DNA from: Bacillus sp. FJAT-50079
GTDB lineage: Bacteria > Bacillota > Bacilli > Bacillales > Bacillaceae_C
Assembly: GCF_018343515.1 (NCBI RefSeq)
Contig: NZ_JAGYPD010000001.1
Coordinates: forward strand, 682,001 to 746,000
Direction of reading: 5' to 3'
Length of the DNA stretch: 64,000 bases
The position numbers were made by a program, and so were the translations under genes. Shown one piece after another: positions 1 through 11,730 of this stretch. Each line of letters begins with the position of its first letter. Position 1 is the stretch's first letter. Below the pieces are notes generated by a model, which did no database searches, was not told where the DNA came from, and was given only the letters and a program-made list of their open reading frames with translations.

Positions 1-677
1 CAAAATAATATATCTTGATTCTCATAACCGAGACCGGTAGATGCAGAAAAACCGACATAGGCATTTTTAGATCCAATAACAGCTTGAAGATCAACTTTAT
101 AAGTGACCGTCGGCTTCACTGGACGGAAACTAGTGGTAGATAAACGCACTTCTAAAAGCTGAGTTTTTGGCGAGTAATCAACCCATGCAAACCAAACATT
201 CCCATTGTTTAACCGATCGGCAATTAGAGAAACGACTACCGATTTAACTGAACCGTTCAAATCAACCCCAACATGATTGCCATTAGGATCATCAATATTT
301 TCTTCATCATTAAAAAACGTATCAAATTCAACCCCAGCACTTTTTGGGATCCCCAAATAGCCGATTCCTCCTCCCCCTTCTCCTAACGCAGTATTTGAAC
401 TACTTTGTACAATAAACACGATCCCGTCTGCCCCCGGCCCATCATCATCACCAAACCCGCCTGCATCAGTCATTTGGAAAGCAAAGGACGTACAAAATCC
501 TCTAGAAACTGGCAAAGCATCGCTTGTAAACGCACTTCCATCTTGGTTTATGCCAGCACTTGTCAGTCTTAAAACATTTCGCCCATTGGCAGTCGTTGTC
601 ATAGCAGTACCATTTAGTGTCAAGTCAGATACATCTGTAAAATCGTCGAAAATTATACACTTTGGTCCTAATCCCAT
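1..677 (-). CDS. L-type (legume-like) lectin domain protein, partial
   Basis: The gene starts at an ATG (677-675) after a GGGGGG-rich ribosome site and runs leftward off the window, leaving 225 codons without a stop. The visible protein begins MGLGPKCIIFDDFTD and has no signal peptide. It holds the hallmarks of an L-type lectin sandwich: an NVLRLTSAG strand, a glycine-rich GEGGGGIGYLG loop, then GVEFDTFFNDEE and DPNGNHVGVDLNGS, which resemble the Asp/Asn metal and sugar-binding loops of legume lectins. A carbohydrate-binding role, perhaps on the cell or spore surface, is inference. The C-terminus is outside the window, so attached domains are unknown. It is divergent from the unknown gene at 929. 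Confidence 0.75.
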   Translation of the reverse strand, partial: MGLGPKCIIFDDFTDVSDLTLNGTAMTTTANGRNVLRLTSAGINQDGSAFTSDALPVSRGFCTSFAFQMTDAGGFGDDDGPGADGIVFIVQSSSNTALGEGGGGIGYLGIPKSAGVEFDTFFNDEENIDDPNGNHVGVDLNGSVKSVVVSLIADRLNNGNVWFAWVDYSPKTQLLEVRLSTTSFRPVKPTVTYKVDLQAVIGSKNAYVGFSASTGLGYENQDILF

Positions 678-928
678 AAAAAGGCCCCCCTTATATTAAA
701 TTTTTTCAGACTTTCCTATCCTACTAATTCCTTTTTCCATTTCTGTAAGCAATGTATTCTTTTTATGATTAATTGTTTGTGTCGGCATCATAGAATAGTA
801 AATTTTTATTTCCAAGAGGAGGAAATCGTTCTCTGTGATTTATAAGATTTTCCCGTTGTCCAATCCAATCACAAACTTCTTCCATACACTATTTTAAAAA
901 TAGATTTATAGCTGAGAGGATTGAAAAA

Positions 929-1378
929 ATGGGTTTACAAAATGGCTGTCCAAGATATTATTTTGATCAAACATTTGATACGTTAACGCTTCAGCCGGAC
1001 ACTCCTGTTGTTGTATTGGCAGTAGATGTAACAACAAATTTCTCCGGCGAAAGAGTGAAACTGGATTCTATGATTAATACAATTGTAAGAGCTGGAAACA
1101 CTACTGACCATTATAGCTATGTCATCCGATTTGACCTTCGAAGAGATGATGAAATCCTTACATCTTTTTTAGTTGGAGAAATAAATAAAGCAAAATTTTC
1201 TGTGGAGCTTGGGGCTGTCAATGATCTGGTCGTCCCGGTAACATGGACAGATCTACCTCCATCTTCGGGCACTTTTTCTTATAATATTCAAGCTACAAGG
1301 GAAGGCAATGATGTTGAAAATAATATCGACTTTATCCTTTTCCAAGATCGATCCATTAACGCAATTGTATTCCCCTAG
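929..1378 (+). CDS. Hypothetical protein, 149 aa
   Basis: An ATG preceded by GAGAGG starts a 149-residue acidic protein with no signal peptide, no membrane segment and no motif I recognise. Its alternating hydrophobic pattern (TPVVVLAVDVTT, FLVGEINKAKFSVELG, GTFSYNIQATRE) suggests an all-beta fold, like small beta-sandwich surface or spore-coat proteins. It begins MGLQ and is divergent from the lectin gene, which begins MGLG, so the two may share a regulatory region and a location. That link is inference. A perfect hairpin at 1505-1539 follows and could end its transcript. Confidence 0.6.
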   Translation: MGLQNGCPRYYFDQTFDTLTLQPDTPVVVLAVDVTTNFSGERVKLDSMINTIVRAGNTTDHYSYVIRFDLRRDDEILTSFLVGEINKAKFSVELGAVNDLVVPVTWTDLPPSSGTFSYNIQATREGNDVENNIDFILFQDRSINAIVFP

Positions 1379-1504
1379 GTAAATTGAGACGACAAAAAAT
1401 AGGGTAATTTTAGATGGTAAAGATGTTAGTCTAGAATGTAATTATCAAAAAATGTAGTTAATTTTTGGAGGGATTTTTCGCATCTAACGGGGATTTTTCA
1501 TCTT

Positions 1505-1540
1505 ATAAGGTCAATCGAATTGCTTTCGATTGACCTTATT
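1505..1540. terminator. Bidirectional hairpin terminator
   Basis: A perfect 15-bp inverted repeat (1505-1519 with 1525-1539) lies between the 149-aa gene (+) and the 3' end of selO (-). It could end either transcript; the T-runs on both sides are short. Confidence 0.6.
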
Positions 1541-1546
1541 TCCATC

Positions 1547-3004
1547 TCACGTACCACAAAATGTCTGATACGGTGTCATTGACTCAGGAACAGTCGTGTA
1601 TTCCTCTTGGTCAGACGAGTGTGCAAACGGCTTTTCTAGCATGGTCAAAAGTCGATCTAAAACGCTATAATCGCCTTGTTCCACAGCCACCTCCAGCGCC
1701 TCTTCAACTCGATGGTTTCGTGGGATCACGGCGGGATTACTGTTTCTCATTAATTCATTCATTACCGCCTCTGATTCCCCTTGTCCTTTCCGTCTTGCCT
1801 GCCAGCGTTCATGCCACTTAGTAAATTCATCATTAGCAAAAAGATTCGCATCTTCTAGCTTGTTAAATGTTAACGCTCGGAACGTATTCGTATAATCTGC
1901 TTGATATTTTTCCATCAGATGAAGTAAATCATCAATGAGTGCTTCATCTTCCTTTTCGTCGTTCAACAGCCCTAGCTTTGCTCTCATTCCTTCATACCAA
2001 TAAGCGTGATAAAGATCGTTATAGTTTGTAATTTCCGCTTGTGCCAATTCAACCGCCTTTTCAATATTTTCATCCAAAAGCGGCAATAAAGATTCGGCAA
2101 AACGTGCGAGATTCCAGCCTCCGATCATCGGTTGATTGCCATAAGCATAGCGACCTTGGCGGTCAATCGAGCTAAAAACAGTCGCCGGATCGTACGTATC
2201 CATAAATGCACAAGGGCCATAATCAATCGTTTCTCCACTGATCGTCATATTATCAGTGTTCATTACACCATGAATAAAGCCCACAAGCTGCCACTTCGCA
2301 ATGAGCTCTGCCTGGCGTCTGATCACTTCTTGAAGCAATGAAAGATACTTATTTCCATCCGTTTCAATCTCAGGAAAATGACGCTCCAATGCATAGTCCG
2401 CCAAAATTCGCAAATCATCCTCCGTCCCCCATTTTGCTGCGTATTGAAAAGTTCCGACCCGAAGATGGCTGGCAGCCACCCTAGTTAAAATAGCACCTGG
2501 CAATATCGATTCCCGTATAACCCCCTCACCTGTCGCCACAACAGCAAGACTCCGGGTCGTTGGAATATCGAGCGCATGCATTGCTTCGCTAATAATATAT
2601 TCACGCAGCATCGGTCCTAGCGCCGCTCTTCCATCGCCGCCACGCGAATACGGTGTTCGACCAGCTCCTTTTAACTGAATATCAACCCGCTTGCCATCGG
2701 GGGTAATCTGCTCACCAAGCAGCACCGCTCGACCATCACCCAGCATCGTAAAATGACCAAATTGATGGCCAGCATATGCTTGAGCAAGCGGCAAGGCACC
2801 TTCAGGAAGCTGATTTCCGGTAAGTGTCGCTACCCCATCATCACTTTGTAATTCTTCGATATTTAACCCAAGAGAGGATGCTACATCCATATTAATAATT
2901 ATTAAATCTGGCTTATTGACAGCAGTCGGATTCGTATTTGAAAAAAATAGCTCTGGTAAACGCGCATAACTATGGTCGAACTTCCAGCCTGTTTTCGTTT
3001 TCAT
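1547..3004 (-). CDS. selO: Protein adenylyltransferase SelO (YdiU family)
   Basis: This 485-residue protein is a full-length SelO/YdiU pseudokinase-fold enzyme. The family transfers AMP from ATP to Ser, Thr or Tyr of target proteins and is tied to redox stress responses. Visible family signatures include [48 protein letters not shown], and the metal/catalytic stretch [16 protein letters not shown] followed by DYGPCAFMD. The tail carries the conserved [15 protein letters not shown]. It ends in CGT, whereas many homologues carry a terminal Cys motif, and it lacks selenocysteine. It is transcribed alone, opposite to pgeF. Confidence 0.93.
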   Translation of the reverse strand: MKTKTGWKFDHSYARLPELFFSNTNPTAVNKPDLIIINMDVASSLGLNIEELQSDDGVATLTGNQLPEGALPLAQAYAGHQFGHFTMLGDGRAVLLGEQITPDGKRVDIQLKGAGRTPYSRGGDGRAALGPMLREYIISEAMHALDIPTTRSLAVVATGEGVIRESILPGAILTRVAASHLRVGTFQYAAKWGTEDDLRILADYALERHFPEIETDGNKYLSLLQEVIRRQAELIAKWQLVGFIHGVMNTDNMTISGETIDYGPCAFMDTYDPATVFSSIDRQGRYAYGNQPMIGGWNLARFAESLLPLLDENIEKAVELAQAEITNYNDLYHAYWYEGMRAKLGLLNDEKEDEALIDDLLHLMEKYQADYTNTFRALTFNKLEDANLFANDEFTKWHERWQARRKGQGESEAVMNELMRNSNPAVIPRNHRVEEALEVAVEQGDYSVLDRLLTMLEKPFAHSSDQEEYTTVPESMTPYQTFCGT

Positions 3005-3186
3005 TTATTTCACCTTTTTCAACGATTCATTTTTTCACTCTTTTTAGTGTCTTCCACTTCGATAAATAATAACCGTACCACCATTATAATACGAATTCCC
3101 TCTTCTCCCCCGTAAAAACTTACTTTTTAGTCTGGCGCCTATACACTTGAGATGCCATTGCGATATATTAAAAGAAGGTGATCAGT

Positions 3187-3942
3187 ATGAAACTATATGT
3201 AAATAATCAAAATTTTATCGCAGGCATGACATTGAAAAATGGGGCCGAGCTCGAAAATAACAATATGGCCCTTCACGTCTGCGAAAATTCAAATCATGTC
3301 GTGGAAAATCGTAAACTGCTAGCCGCTTTTTTAAAATGTGGACTAGATGCATTCATTTGTGCTAATCAAACACATAGCGCTAATTTCCAGCGGGTGACGG
3401 CTGCTGACAGTGGGCGCGGCGCAAAACAACAAGATACTGCCATTGCAAATACGGATGCACTTTATACGTATGAACCTCATCTGTTATTGTGCAGCTTTAG
3501 CGCTGACTGTGTTCCCGTCATCTTTTACAACGAGTTCGAAGGTCTTATCGGCGTCATTCATTCGGGCTGGCAAGGAACTGTCAAAGAAATTACGCTAAAA
3601 TTATTCGAGCATTTAAAACATACGGAGCATTGTCAGCTAAATAATTTACATGTTCAAATTGGTGCTGCACTTAGCCAAGAGAAATTTGAAGTCGATGAAG
3701 ACGTGTATATGAAATTCAAACAGCTCGGCTATGCCGATGACTTCATGTACTACAATGAACAAACAAATAAATACCACATCGACAACCAGCAAACGGTGAA
3801 AAAACAATGTGAGTTGGCAGGCATTCCACCCGAACAAATCACGATCGATCGCACATGTACGTATCTCCATCCAAACGGTTTTTCCTATCGTCAAGATAAA
3901 CAAACGGGAAGACATTTAAGTTTTATTATGAGGAAAAAATGA
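3187..3942 (+). CDS. pgeF: Peptidoglycan editing factor PgeF (YlmD/laccase-domain)
   Basis: The 251-residue protein belongs to the DUF152/YlmD family, shown in other bacteria to remove wrongly incorporated residues from peptidoglycan precursors; older annotations call it polyphenol oxidase. The metal-site signatures are visible: NQTHSANFQ, a Cys in FSADCVPV, and HSGWQGT, plus the C-terminal RTCTYLHPNGFSYRQ. I place the start at ATG 3187, 6 nt after AAGGTG, rather than at the upstream in-frame GTG (3178), which lies inside the ribosome site. Here it stands alone rather than beside cell-division genes, so it may be a second copy. Confidence 0.9.
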   Translation: MKLYVNNQNFIAGMTLKNGAELENNNMALHVCENSNHVVENRKLLAAFLKCGLDAFICANQTHSANFQRVTAADSGRGAKQQDTAIANTDALYTYEPHLLLCSFSADCVPVIFYNEFEGLIGVIHSGWQGTVKEITLKLFEHLKHTEHCQLNNLHVQIGAALSQEKFEVDEDVYMKFKQLGYADDFMYYNEQTNKYHIDNQQTVKKQCELAGIPPEQITIDRTCTYLHPNGFSYRQDKQTGRHLSFIMRKK

Positions 3943-3972
3943 ACGATGCAGAAATCATTATATGTTAGATGA

Positions 3973-4001
3973 TTGACATCAAACGAAAAAGCTGATAGCC
4001 T
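3973..4001 (+). promoter_or_regulatory. Probable sigma-A promoter of the GH1 gene
   Basis: TTGACA (3973-3978), a 17-nt spacer, then TAGCCT (3996-4001). The -35 is perfect and the -10 weak. A start site near 4008 places the RAT-like leader at the very beginning of the transcript. Confidence 0.5.
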
Positions 4002-4026
4002 AAAAGTAAATAATTTTATATTTTTA

Positions 4027-4103
4027 GGAATGTTACCAATTGGGCATAACCTGAGCAAAATGGATGGCACTACGTGCGTCTTCCATTTCGTTCGGGTTTT
4101 TTT
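4027..4103 (+). promoter_or_regulatory. Divergent RAT-like antiterminator overlapping a terminator
   Basis: The leader of the GH1 gene carries GGAATGTTACC...GGGCATAACC (4027-4051), reminiscent of the ribonucleic antiterminator (RAT) read by LicT/SacY proteins but about 4 nt shorter than consensus. Its 3' end (ACCTGA, 4049-4054) also pairs with TCGGGT (4092-4097). This forms, with an inner ATGGA/TCCAT and GCAC/GTGC stem, a terminator followed by seven T. The mutually exclusive layout is seen directly; LicT control is inference. Confidence 0.5.
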
Positions 4104-4121
4104 ATTTTTAAAATGGCCTAA

Positions 4122-5588
<1,467 letters not shown>

Positions 5589-5595
5589 TATGAAA

Positions 5596-5624
5596 GTGGA
5601 TATCTTTATTTTTGAGATATCCAC
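5596..5624 (+). terminator. Hairpin after the GH1 gene
   Basis: A perfect 10-bp stem (5596-5605 with 5615-5624) directly follows the stop codon. The downstream tract is CCTTCCTTTCC, so termination may be partial. Confidence 0.55.
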
Positions 5625-5651
5625 CCCTTCCTTTCCTATTTTAGTAAAATA

Positions 5652-5688
5652 TGAAAGCGTTGACTTACCGTAAACAGATGGATATGCT
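5652..5688 (+). promoter_or_regulatory. licT promoter with overlapping CcpA cre site
   Basis: TTGACT (5660-5665), a 17-nt spacer and TATGCT (5683-5688) form a good sigma-A promoter. TGAAAGCGTTGACT (5652-5665) matches the catabolite-responsive element consensus at 13 of 14 positions and covers the -35. This predicts glucose repression by CcpA through promoter occlusion. Confidence 0.75.
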
Positions 5689-5729
5689 TAAACTAAGTAC
5701 TAGAAGTAGAAATACGGGTGGAAAAGACC

Positions 5730-6557
5730 ATGAAAATAGCAAAAGTAATAAATAATAATGTCGTTAGTGTCATGAAAAATGATACGGAACTTGTCATTAT
5801 GGGAAGAGGAATCGCGTTTCAGAAAAGACCAGGGGATCAAGTTGATCAGGATAGGATCGAAAAAGTCTTTACTCTGAATAATAAACAAACATCCGAGAAC
5901 TTTCAGTTGCTGCTTCGCGAAGTTCCAATTGATCTAATGGTTATCGTTGAAGAAGTGATTCATTTTGCACAAAATCAGTTAGGTAAAAAGTTGAATGAAA
6001 ATATTTATGTTTCTTTAACGGACCATATCAACTTTGCGATTGAACGACATGAACAAGGCGTAGAAATAAAAAATGCCTTGCTTTGGGAAATTAAACAGCT
6101 ATATAAAGAGGAATTTTTAATTGGTTTAAAAGCATTAGATAAAATTAATCATAAATTTCAACTTTCACTGCCTGAAGATGAAGCCGGTTTTATTGCGATA
6201 CATCTCATCAATGCCGAAATGAACGAAGATGTTGTAAACACAATGAATATTACAAAATTCATGCAGCAAATCATCAACATTGTAAAATACCATTTCAATG
6301 TTGAATTTGATGAAGATTCCTTAAACTATTTTCGTTTTATCACTCACTTGAAATTTTTCGTTCAGCGTATTATGAAAGGTACACATTATGAAAATGATGA
6401 TGATTTTCTTTACATTATGATTAAACAGAAACATAAAGAAGCCGCAAATTGTACCGAAAAAATTAAAAGTTATATTAAAAAAGAGTATAATCACGAATTA
6501 ACGAATGAAGAAATGCTCTACTTAACCCTTCACATTGAACGGGTTGTCAATCGCTAA
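5730..6557 (+). CDS. licT: BglG/LicT-family transcription antiterminator
   Basis: The RNA-binding CAT domain opens with MKIAKVINNNVVSV and MGRGIAFQKRPGD. Two PTS-regulation domains follow, with conserved phospho-histidines visible in LTDHINFAIER and IAIHLINAE (PRD1) and in RFITHLKFF and LTLHIERV (PRD2). By analogy with B. subtilis LicT, HPr phosphorylates and activates it while the beta-glucoside EII inhibits it without substrate. When active it stabilises the RAT hairpin. I chose ATG 5730 (275 aa) over GTG 5718, because the conserved family N-terminus begins MKIAKV. It is followed by a hairpin and then by its likely target, the RAT at 6629. Confidence 0.93.
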   Translation: MKIAKVINNNVVSVMKNDTELVIMGRGIAFQKRPGDQVDQDRIEKVFTLNNKQTSENFQLLLREVPIDLMVIVEEVIHFAQNQLGKKLNENIYVSLTDHINFAIERHEQGVEIKNALLWEIKQLYKEEFLIGLKALDKINHKFQLSLPEDEAGFIAIHLINAEMNEDVVNTMNITKFMQQIINIVKYHFNVEFDEDSLNYFRFITHLKFFVQRIMKGTHYENDDDFLYIMIKQKHKEAANCTEKIKSYIKKEYNHELTNEEMLYLTLHIERVVNR

Positions 6558-6573
6558 TAAAAGTGATTGACAA
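6544..6573 (+). terminator. Hairpin at the end of licT, overlapping the next promoter
   Basis: TTGTCAATC (6544-6552) pairs with GATTGACAA (6565-6573), followed by TGACTTTTTA. The 5' arm is inside the last licT codons, and the 3' arm contains the -35 of the next promoter. Confidence 0.55.
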
Positions 6574-6595
6574 TGACTTTTTATCCATATATACT
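6567..6595 (+). promoter_or_regulatory. Sigma-A promoter of the PTS gene
   Basis: A perfect TTGACA (6567-6572), 17-nt spacer and TATACT (6590-6595). Transcription would start near 6602, just ahead of the RAT. Confidence 0.75.
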
Positions 6596-6628
6596 TCAAT
6601 TATCAAAAATCAAATATATACTAACCTA

Positions 6629-6720
6629 GGATTGTTACTGGTTATGCAGGCAAAACCTAAGTCAGGGAAAAATTGTAGGACAGAACTGTCTACTATTTTT
6701 TCATTGACTTAGGTTTTTTG
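6629..6720 (+). promoter_or_regulatory. RAT antiterminator and overlapping terminator
   Basis: GGATTGTTACTG (6629-6640), a 5-nt loop, then GCAGGCAAAACC (6646-6657) match the LicT-type RAT consensus. Its 3' end overlaps AAAACCTAAGTCA (6652-6664), which pairs perfectly with TGACTTAGGTTTT (6705-6717), a terminator with an inner hairpin and a T-run. LicT binding to the RAT would prevent the terminator and let the PTS gene be read. Confidence 0.93.
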
Positions 6721-6751
6721 TTTGCAAAAAATAAAAAACTCGGAGGTGTAG

Positions 6752-8644
<1,893 letters not shown>

Positions 8645-8653
8645 TTTTAAAGA

Positions 8654-8685
8654 AAGGATCCGGCCATCATGCTGGATCCTTTTTC
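8654..8685 (+). terminator. Rho-independent terminator of bglP
   Basis: An 11-bp stem (8654-8664 with 8671-8681, one G-T pair) is followed by a T-run directly after the stop codon. Confidence 0.85.
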
Positions 8686-8997
8686 CTAAAATATAAGCAA
8701 GCCCTAAACTAGCATCTATAAAATCAAATGCTAGTCTCAATATGAAGAGAGTTCCTAGCATTCACTTGTCACTCCTCCTTCACCAATTCCTCATATTGGC
8801 CATAGGCATATTCGCTAAAGTATATTTAGTCCCAAATCTTATTGTTTAGCTATCCTCTCTCACTATTTTCGCAAGTATCTTTGCATCAGATTGAAGGAGT
8901 GAATGATCGATTAGTGATACAATCATCATCTTGAACAAATGTCGATCGTTTGATAGGATCATTATCATGATGAATGATGAGCGAAAGAAGGGATCAC
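8686..8997. other. Gene-poor spacer
   Basis: About 310 bases between the bglP terminator and the HAD gene. I see no convincing ORF, hairpin or RNA motif. Confidence 0.4.
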
Positions 8998-9696
8998 ATG
9001 GATACCGTTGTTTTTGATCTAGATGATACTTTGTACGACAGGTCTCAGCCATTAAAGAAGACCCTCTTAAACTTTGAAGCTACGAAGGGGCTTTCCTTTG
9101 AACATTTCCATGGAATTTTTCAGCGCAATAGTGATATTGCCTTTGATCATGTGACAGACCGCATTTGGTCATTGGAAGAATCGCATATTTTTAGGATGAA
9201 GGAATCCGCGAAACAAATGGGGGTTCATATTTCTAATGAAGGCGCGAGAGAATTTCAATCATTATATGAAGAAAATCAGCAACATATAGAGTTATATCCA
9301 TCGATTATTGAAATCTTGGATTACCTACACGAAAAAGATGTACCAACGCTTATTATGACAAATGGTCCATCCGCACATCAAAGAAATAAAATTAAAAATC
9401 TCGGTTTAGATCTTTATTTTACTCCTGACCAAATCATTGTTTCTGGAGAGGAAGGGATTGCCAAGCCGAATACCGAAATTTTCAAGTTGACAGAAAGTAA
9501 ATTTCAATTTGATAAAGCGTATGCGTGGTTTATCGGCGATAGTTATGACAATGATATCGTTGGGGCTTCAAAAGCAGGGTGGCATTCAATTTGGCTTGCC
9601 AAACAAAAGCTAGAAAATCATTCAACCAATTTATCAACATACACTGTATCTTCAACAACGGAATTAAAAGATTGTCTATTTCGTCTTTTTAAATAA
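8998..9696 (+). CDS. HAD-superfamily hydrolase (subfamily IA)
   Basis: The 232-residue soluble protein has all four HAD motifs: nucleophile DLDDTL (motif I), MTNGP (II), the Lys in GIAKPNTEIF (III), and IGDSYDNDIVGA (IV). An alpha-helical cap lies between motifs I and II, typical of subfamily IA phosphatases such as phosphoglycolate phosphatase or YjjG-type nucleotidases. The substrate is not deducible. I start at ATG 8998 after AAGAAGGGA; an upstream in-frame ATG would add MMSERRDH ahead of the conserved strand. It is monocistronic. Confidence 0.85.
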   Translation: MDTVVFDLDDTLYDRSQPLKKTLLNFEATKGLSFEHFHGIFQRNSDIAFDHVTDRIWSLEESHIFRMKESAKQMGVHISNEGAREFQSLYEENQQHIELYPSIIEILDYLHEKDVPTLIMTNGPSAHQRNKIKNLGLDLYFTPDQIIVSGEEGIAKPNTEIFKLTESKFQFDKAYAWFIGDSYDNDIVGASKAGWHSIWLAKQKLENHSTNLSTYTVSSTTELKDCLFRLFK

Positions 9697-9849
9697 TGCC
9701 AGCATTTGAGTCATGCTGTACTTAATTGAATGATTTATTGGCCATACGAAAATAATCATTCCATTTAGATCATTTTCGGAATCAGTAAATCTAACAATTT
9801 TAGAGTTTATATCATTGATTCCGAATAATTACTTCTGAAAACTAGAGTT

Positions 9850-10428
9850 CTAATTTAAAGTTACTTCTGCTTTAACATGAGCATTCTCAGAAGAAACCTG
9901 TTTATTTTCTTCATTAAGCAATAAACTTGTGATGAAATAGATGATGCTTAAAACAAACGGCAAAATCGTATATATCTGATCCATAAAGACAATGGCGACG
10001 ATCGATGTGGCGCCAATGATCATAATGGATGCATATAAAAATCCCTTACTTTTATATAAGATTGCGAATGGTAAAAAATGAGCTCCTGTTAAAATCGCGA
10101 CAAAAAATGGCAGCCATTCAACCTTTTCCATAAAAATAAGAATCAAAATCGGTGCGAAAAGGATCTGCATCCCACCAAGCACCCCAGCCATTGTTGATAA
10201 AGGATTATCCTTTGCAAAGAAATCAATTTTAAGAAGCTTTGAAATAAGTATCCCTAAAGGAAATAGTGAACCTGCGCCAATAAGATAAATGAGACCTAAT
10301 AATTTCACATCGATATTTACAAAACTAATAACTCCTAAAAGCAACCAGTAGACCGTCCCAACATAAAACATGGCTATCCCTTTTTTTGTTCGTTTCATTA
10401 AGTCCAACATTGTTTCATTCAGATCCAT
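9850..10428 (-). CDS. Multi-span membrane protein (DUF7010-like)
   Basis: The 192-residue protein has about six hydrophobic spans (near residues 20-38, 42-62, 78-100, 104-120, 125-148, 152-170) and a charged C-terminal tail. It resembles small Bacillus membrane proteins annotated as DUF7010, from memory and without a search. No catalytic motif is visible and its function is unknown. It is transcribed away from the SAM-riboswitch unit, with a GGAGG-type site upstream. Confidence 0.6.
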   Translation of the reverse strand: MDLNETMLDLMKRTKKGIAMFYVGTVYWLLLGVISFVNIDVKLLGLIYLIGAGSLFPLGILISKLLKIDFFAKDNPLSTMAGVLGGMQILFAPILILIFMEKVEWLPFFVAILTGAHFLPFAILYKSKGFLYASIMIIGATSIVAIVFMDQIYTILPFVLSIIYFITSLLLNEENKQVSSENAHVKAEVTLN

Positions 10429-10561
10429 ATGAAATTCCTCCGATTATTGTTTTATACTTTTCCCCCTCTAACATTCAGAATATTTTATAACTAATTATGA
10501 TTATAGCTATCTTAGATGAAAAGAGATAGTAACATTGAGAAGAAGAACAATCAATTATGGG

Positions 10562-10590
10562 TTGACATCGCCATCCCTTTGCTGTATTAT
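10562..10590 (+). promoter_or_regulatory. Sigma-A promoter of the riboswitch unit
   Basis: A perfect TTGACA (10562-10567), a 17-nt spacer and TATTAT (10585-10590), about 20 nt before the S-box aptamer. Confidence 0.8.
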
Positions 10591-10610
10591 TCTGATTAAT
10601 TAAATATTAA

Positions 10611-10766
10611 TTCTTATCAAGAGAGGTTGAGGGACTGGCCCTATGAAACCTCGGCAACAGGCGATTTCGCACTGTGCCAATTCCAGCAAGCATTACGCTT
10701 GAAAGATGAGAAGAGAAACGTACGTGACTGTTGACACCTCTTCTTATTTGGAAGGGGTGTTTTTTA
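10611..10766 (+). ncRNA. SAM-I (S-box) riboswitch with terminator
   Basis: The leader has the S-box core: CTTATCAAGAGAGG, GAGGGACTGGCCC, GAAACCTCGGCAAC, a GTGCCAATTCC junction and GATGAGAAGAGA closing P1 (about 10612-10718). A terminator stem follows (10734-10743 with about 10750-10759, then a T-run). With SAM bound the terminator should form, so the downstream gene is expressed when SAM or methionine is scarce. Confidence 0.95.
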
Positions 10767-10820
10767 TCTGCCCCTTTCCTAGTAAAAACATATGATTACT
10801 TTTATTCGGAGGGGATTTAA

Positions 10821-11525
10821 ATGACTCAATTAGTAAAAGAAAAAATCGGTGGTATTCATGCGATTCCTGAGTTAGCACCACAATGGCAAAAATTAAACTT
10901 AGCGGAAATCGTTAAGAGAAATGCAGCATTTGTTTCGATTAGTCAAAGTAAATCTTTGTATGAACCATGGGGCGTACAAGGAGCTGAGAACCACCGTGAA
11001 AGAGGGAATTTACCTGCGACGATAAAGGTTGTCCAAGCCGCTCGAAAAGCAAGTAATTTCCTATCTTTTAGCTGGGTAGGCTATAGCCTTTTCCGAGAAA
11101 ACTATCCGCAAACGATTTTTGATCAAGTACAATATGAAACATGGGTGGAGGGACTTGATTTTACAGAGGAGCAAAAGCAGCGGGACAATGAGCTTGTAGA
11201 TGAATTACAGACCTTGGTTAGACCCGGAGATTTACAGTTTAATGAACTTGCTTTACAAACCGCGTTTGTTGGGACACCTTTTCCCCTTGAATTAGCGAGA
11301 AAAAAGGTAGAAGTAATTATTTTTACCGGCATTCACCTTGACTGGTGTATTGAAGGAAATGTTCGTTCCGCGCGCGATCACGGTTATTTGCCAATTGTCA
11401 TTGGCGATGCGACTGGCTGTAAATATCCGGAAGAAGAGGCAGCGGCTATGAGACGTATTAATAATTATTTCGCCCCTGTCATTTCGGCGGAAACGTTTGT
11501 TAATCTTTTAGAGGAACCCGTTTAA
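10821..11525 (+). CDS. Isochorismatase-fold cysteine hydrolase-like protein
   Basis: The 234-residue protein has the isochorismatase fold near its C-terminus: VIIFTGIHLDWCIEGNVRSA with the nucleophile Cys176, then DHGYLPIVIGDATGC. The strand that normally carries the catalytic Asp (LLVIDMQ-type) reads AAFVSISQS, and the usual Lys before SAF..T appears absent in LQFNELALQTAFVGTPF. The standard Asp-Lys-Cys triad is therefore incomplete. Ribosome site GGAGGGG. Control by an SAM riboswitch links it to methionine or sulfur supply, but the reaction is unknown. It stands alone and ends at a strong terminator. Confidence 0.8.
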   Translation: MTQLVKEKIGGIHAIPELAPQWQKLNLAEIVKRNAAFVSISQSKSLYEPWGVQGAENHRERGNLPATIKVVQAARKASNFLSFSWVGYSLFRENYPQTIFDQVQYETWVEGLDFTEEQKQRDNELVDELQTLVRPGDLQFNELALQTAFVGTPFPLELARKKVEVIIFTGIHLDWCIEGNVRSARDHGYLPIVIGDATGCKYPEEEAAAMRRINNYFAPVISAETFVNLLEEPV

Positions 11526-11537
11526 AAATAAAAAGGT

Positions 11538-11580
11538 AGCACGTTTATGACCAATTCCGGTCATAAACGTGCTGTTTTTT
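11538..11580 (+). terminator. Strong rho-independent terminator
   Basis: A perfect 15-bp stem (about 11538-11552 with 11559-11573) followed by GTTTTTTG, 13 nt after the stop codon. Confidence 0.92.
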
Positions 11581-11730
11581 GCTCTCTATCACTACATTTT
11601 GTTTCACACATGTAGTACAATAAACAAGAACGAACATTCCCCACCAAATATACCAGTTTATCCCATACTCTCCTCTATTTTAATTTCCCCGTATTTCCTT
11701 TAAAATGAATACTATCGATGAGGTGATCAT

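Noticed and set aside
1561-1821. Open frame on the plus strand inside selO
   Set aside because: It is antisense to a clearly conserved protein and has no ribosome site.
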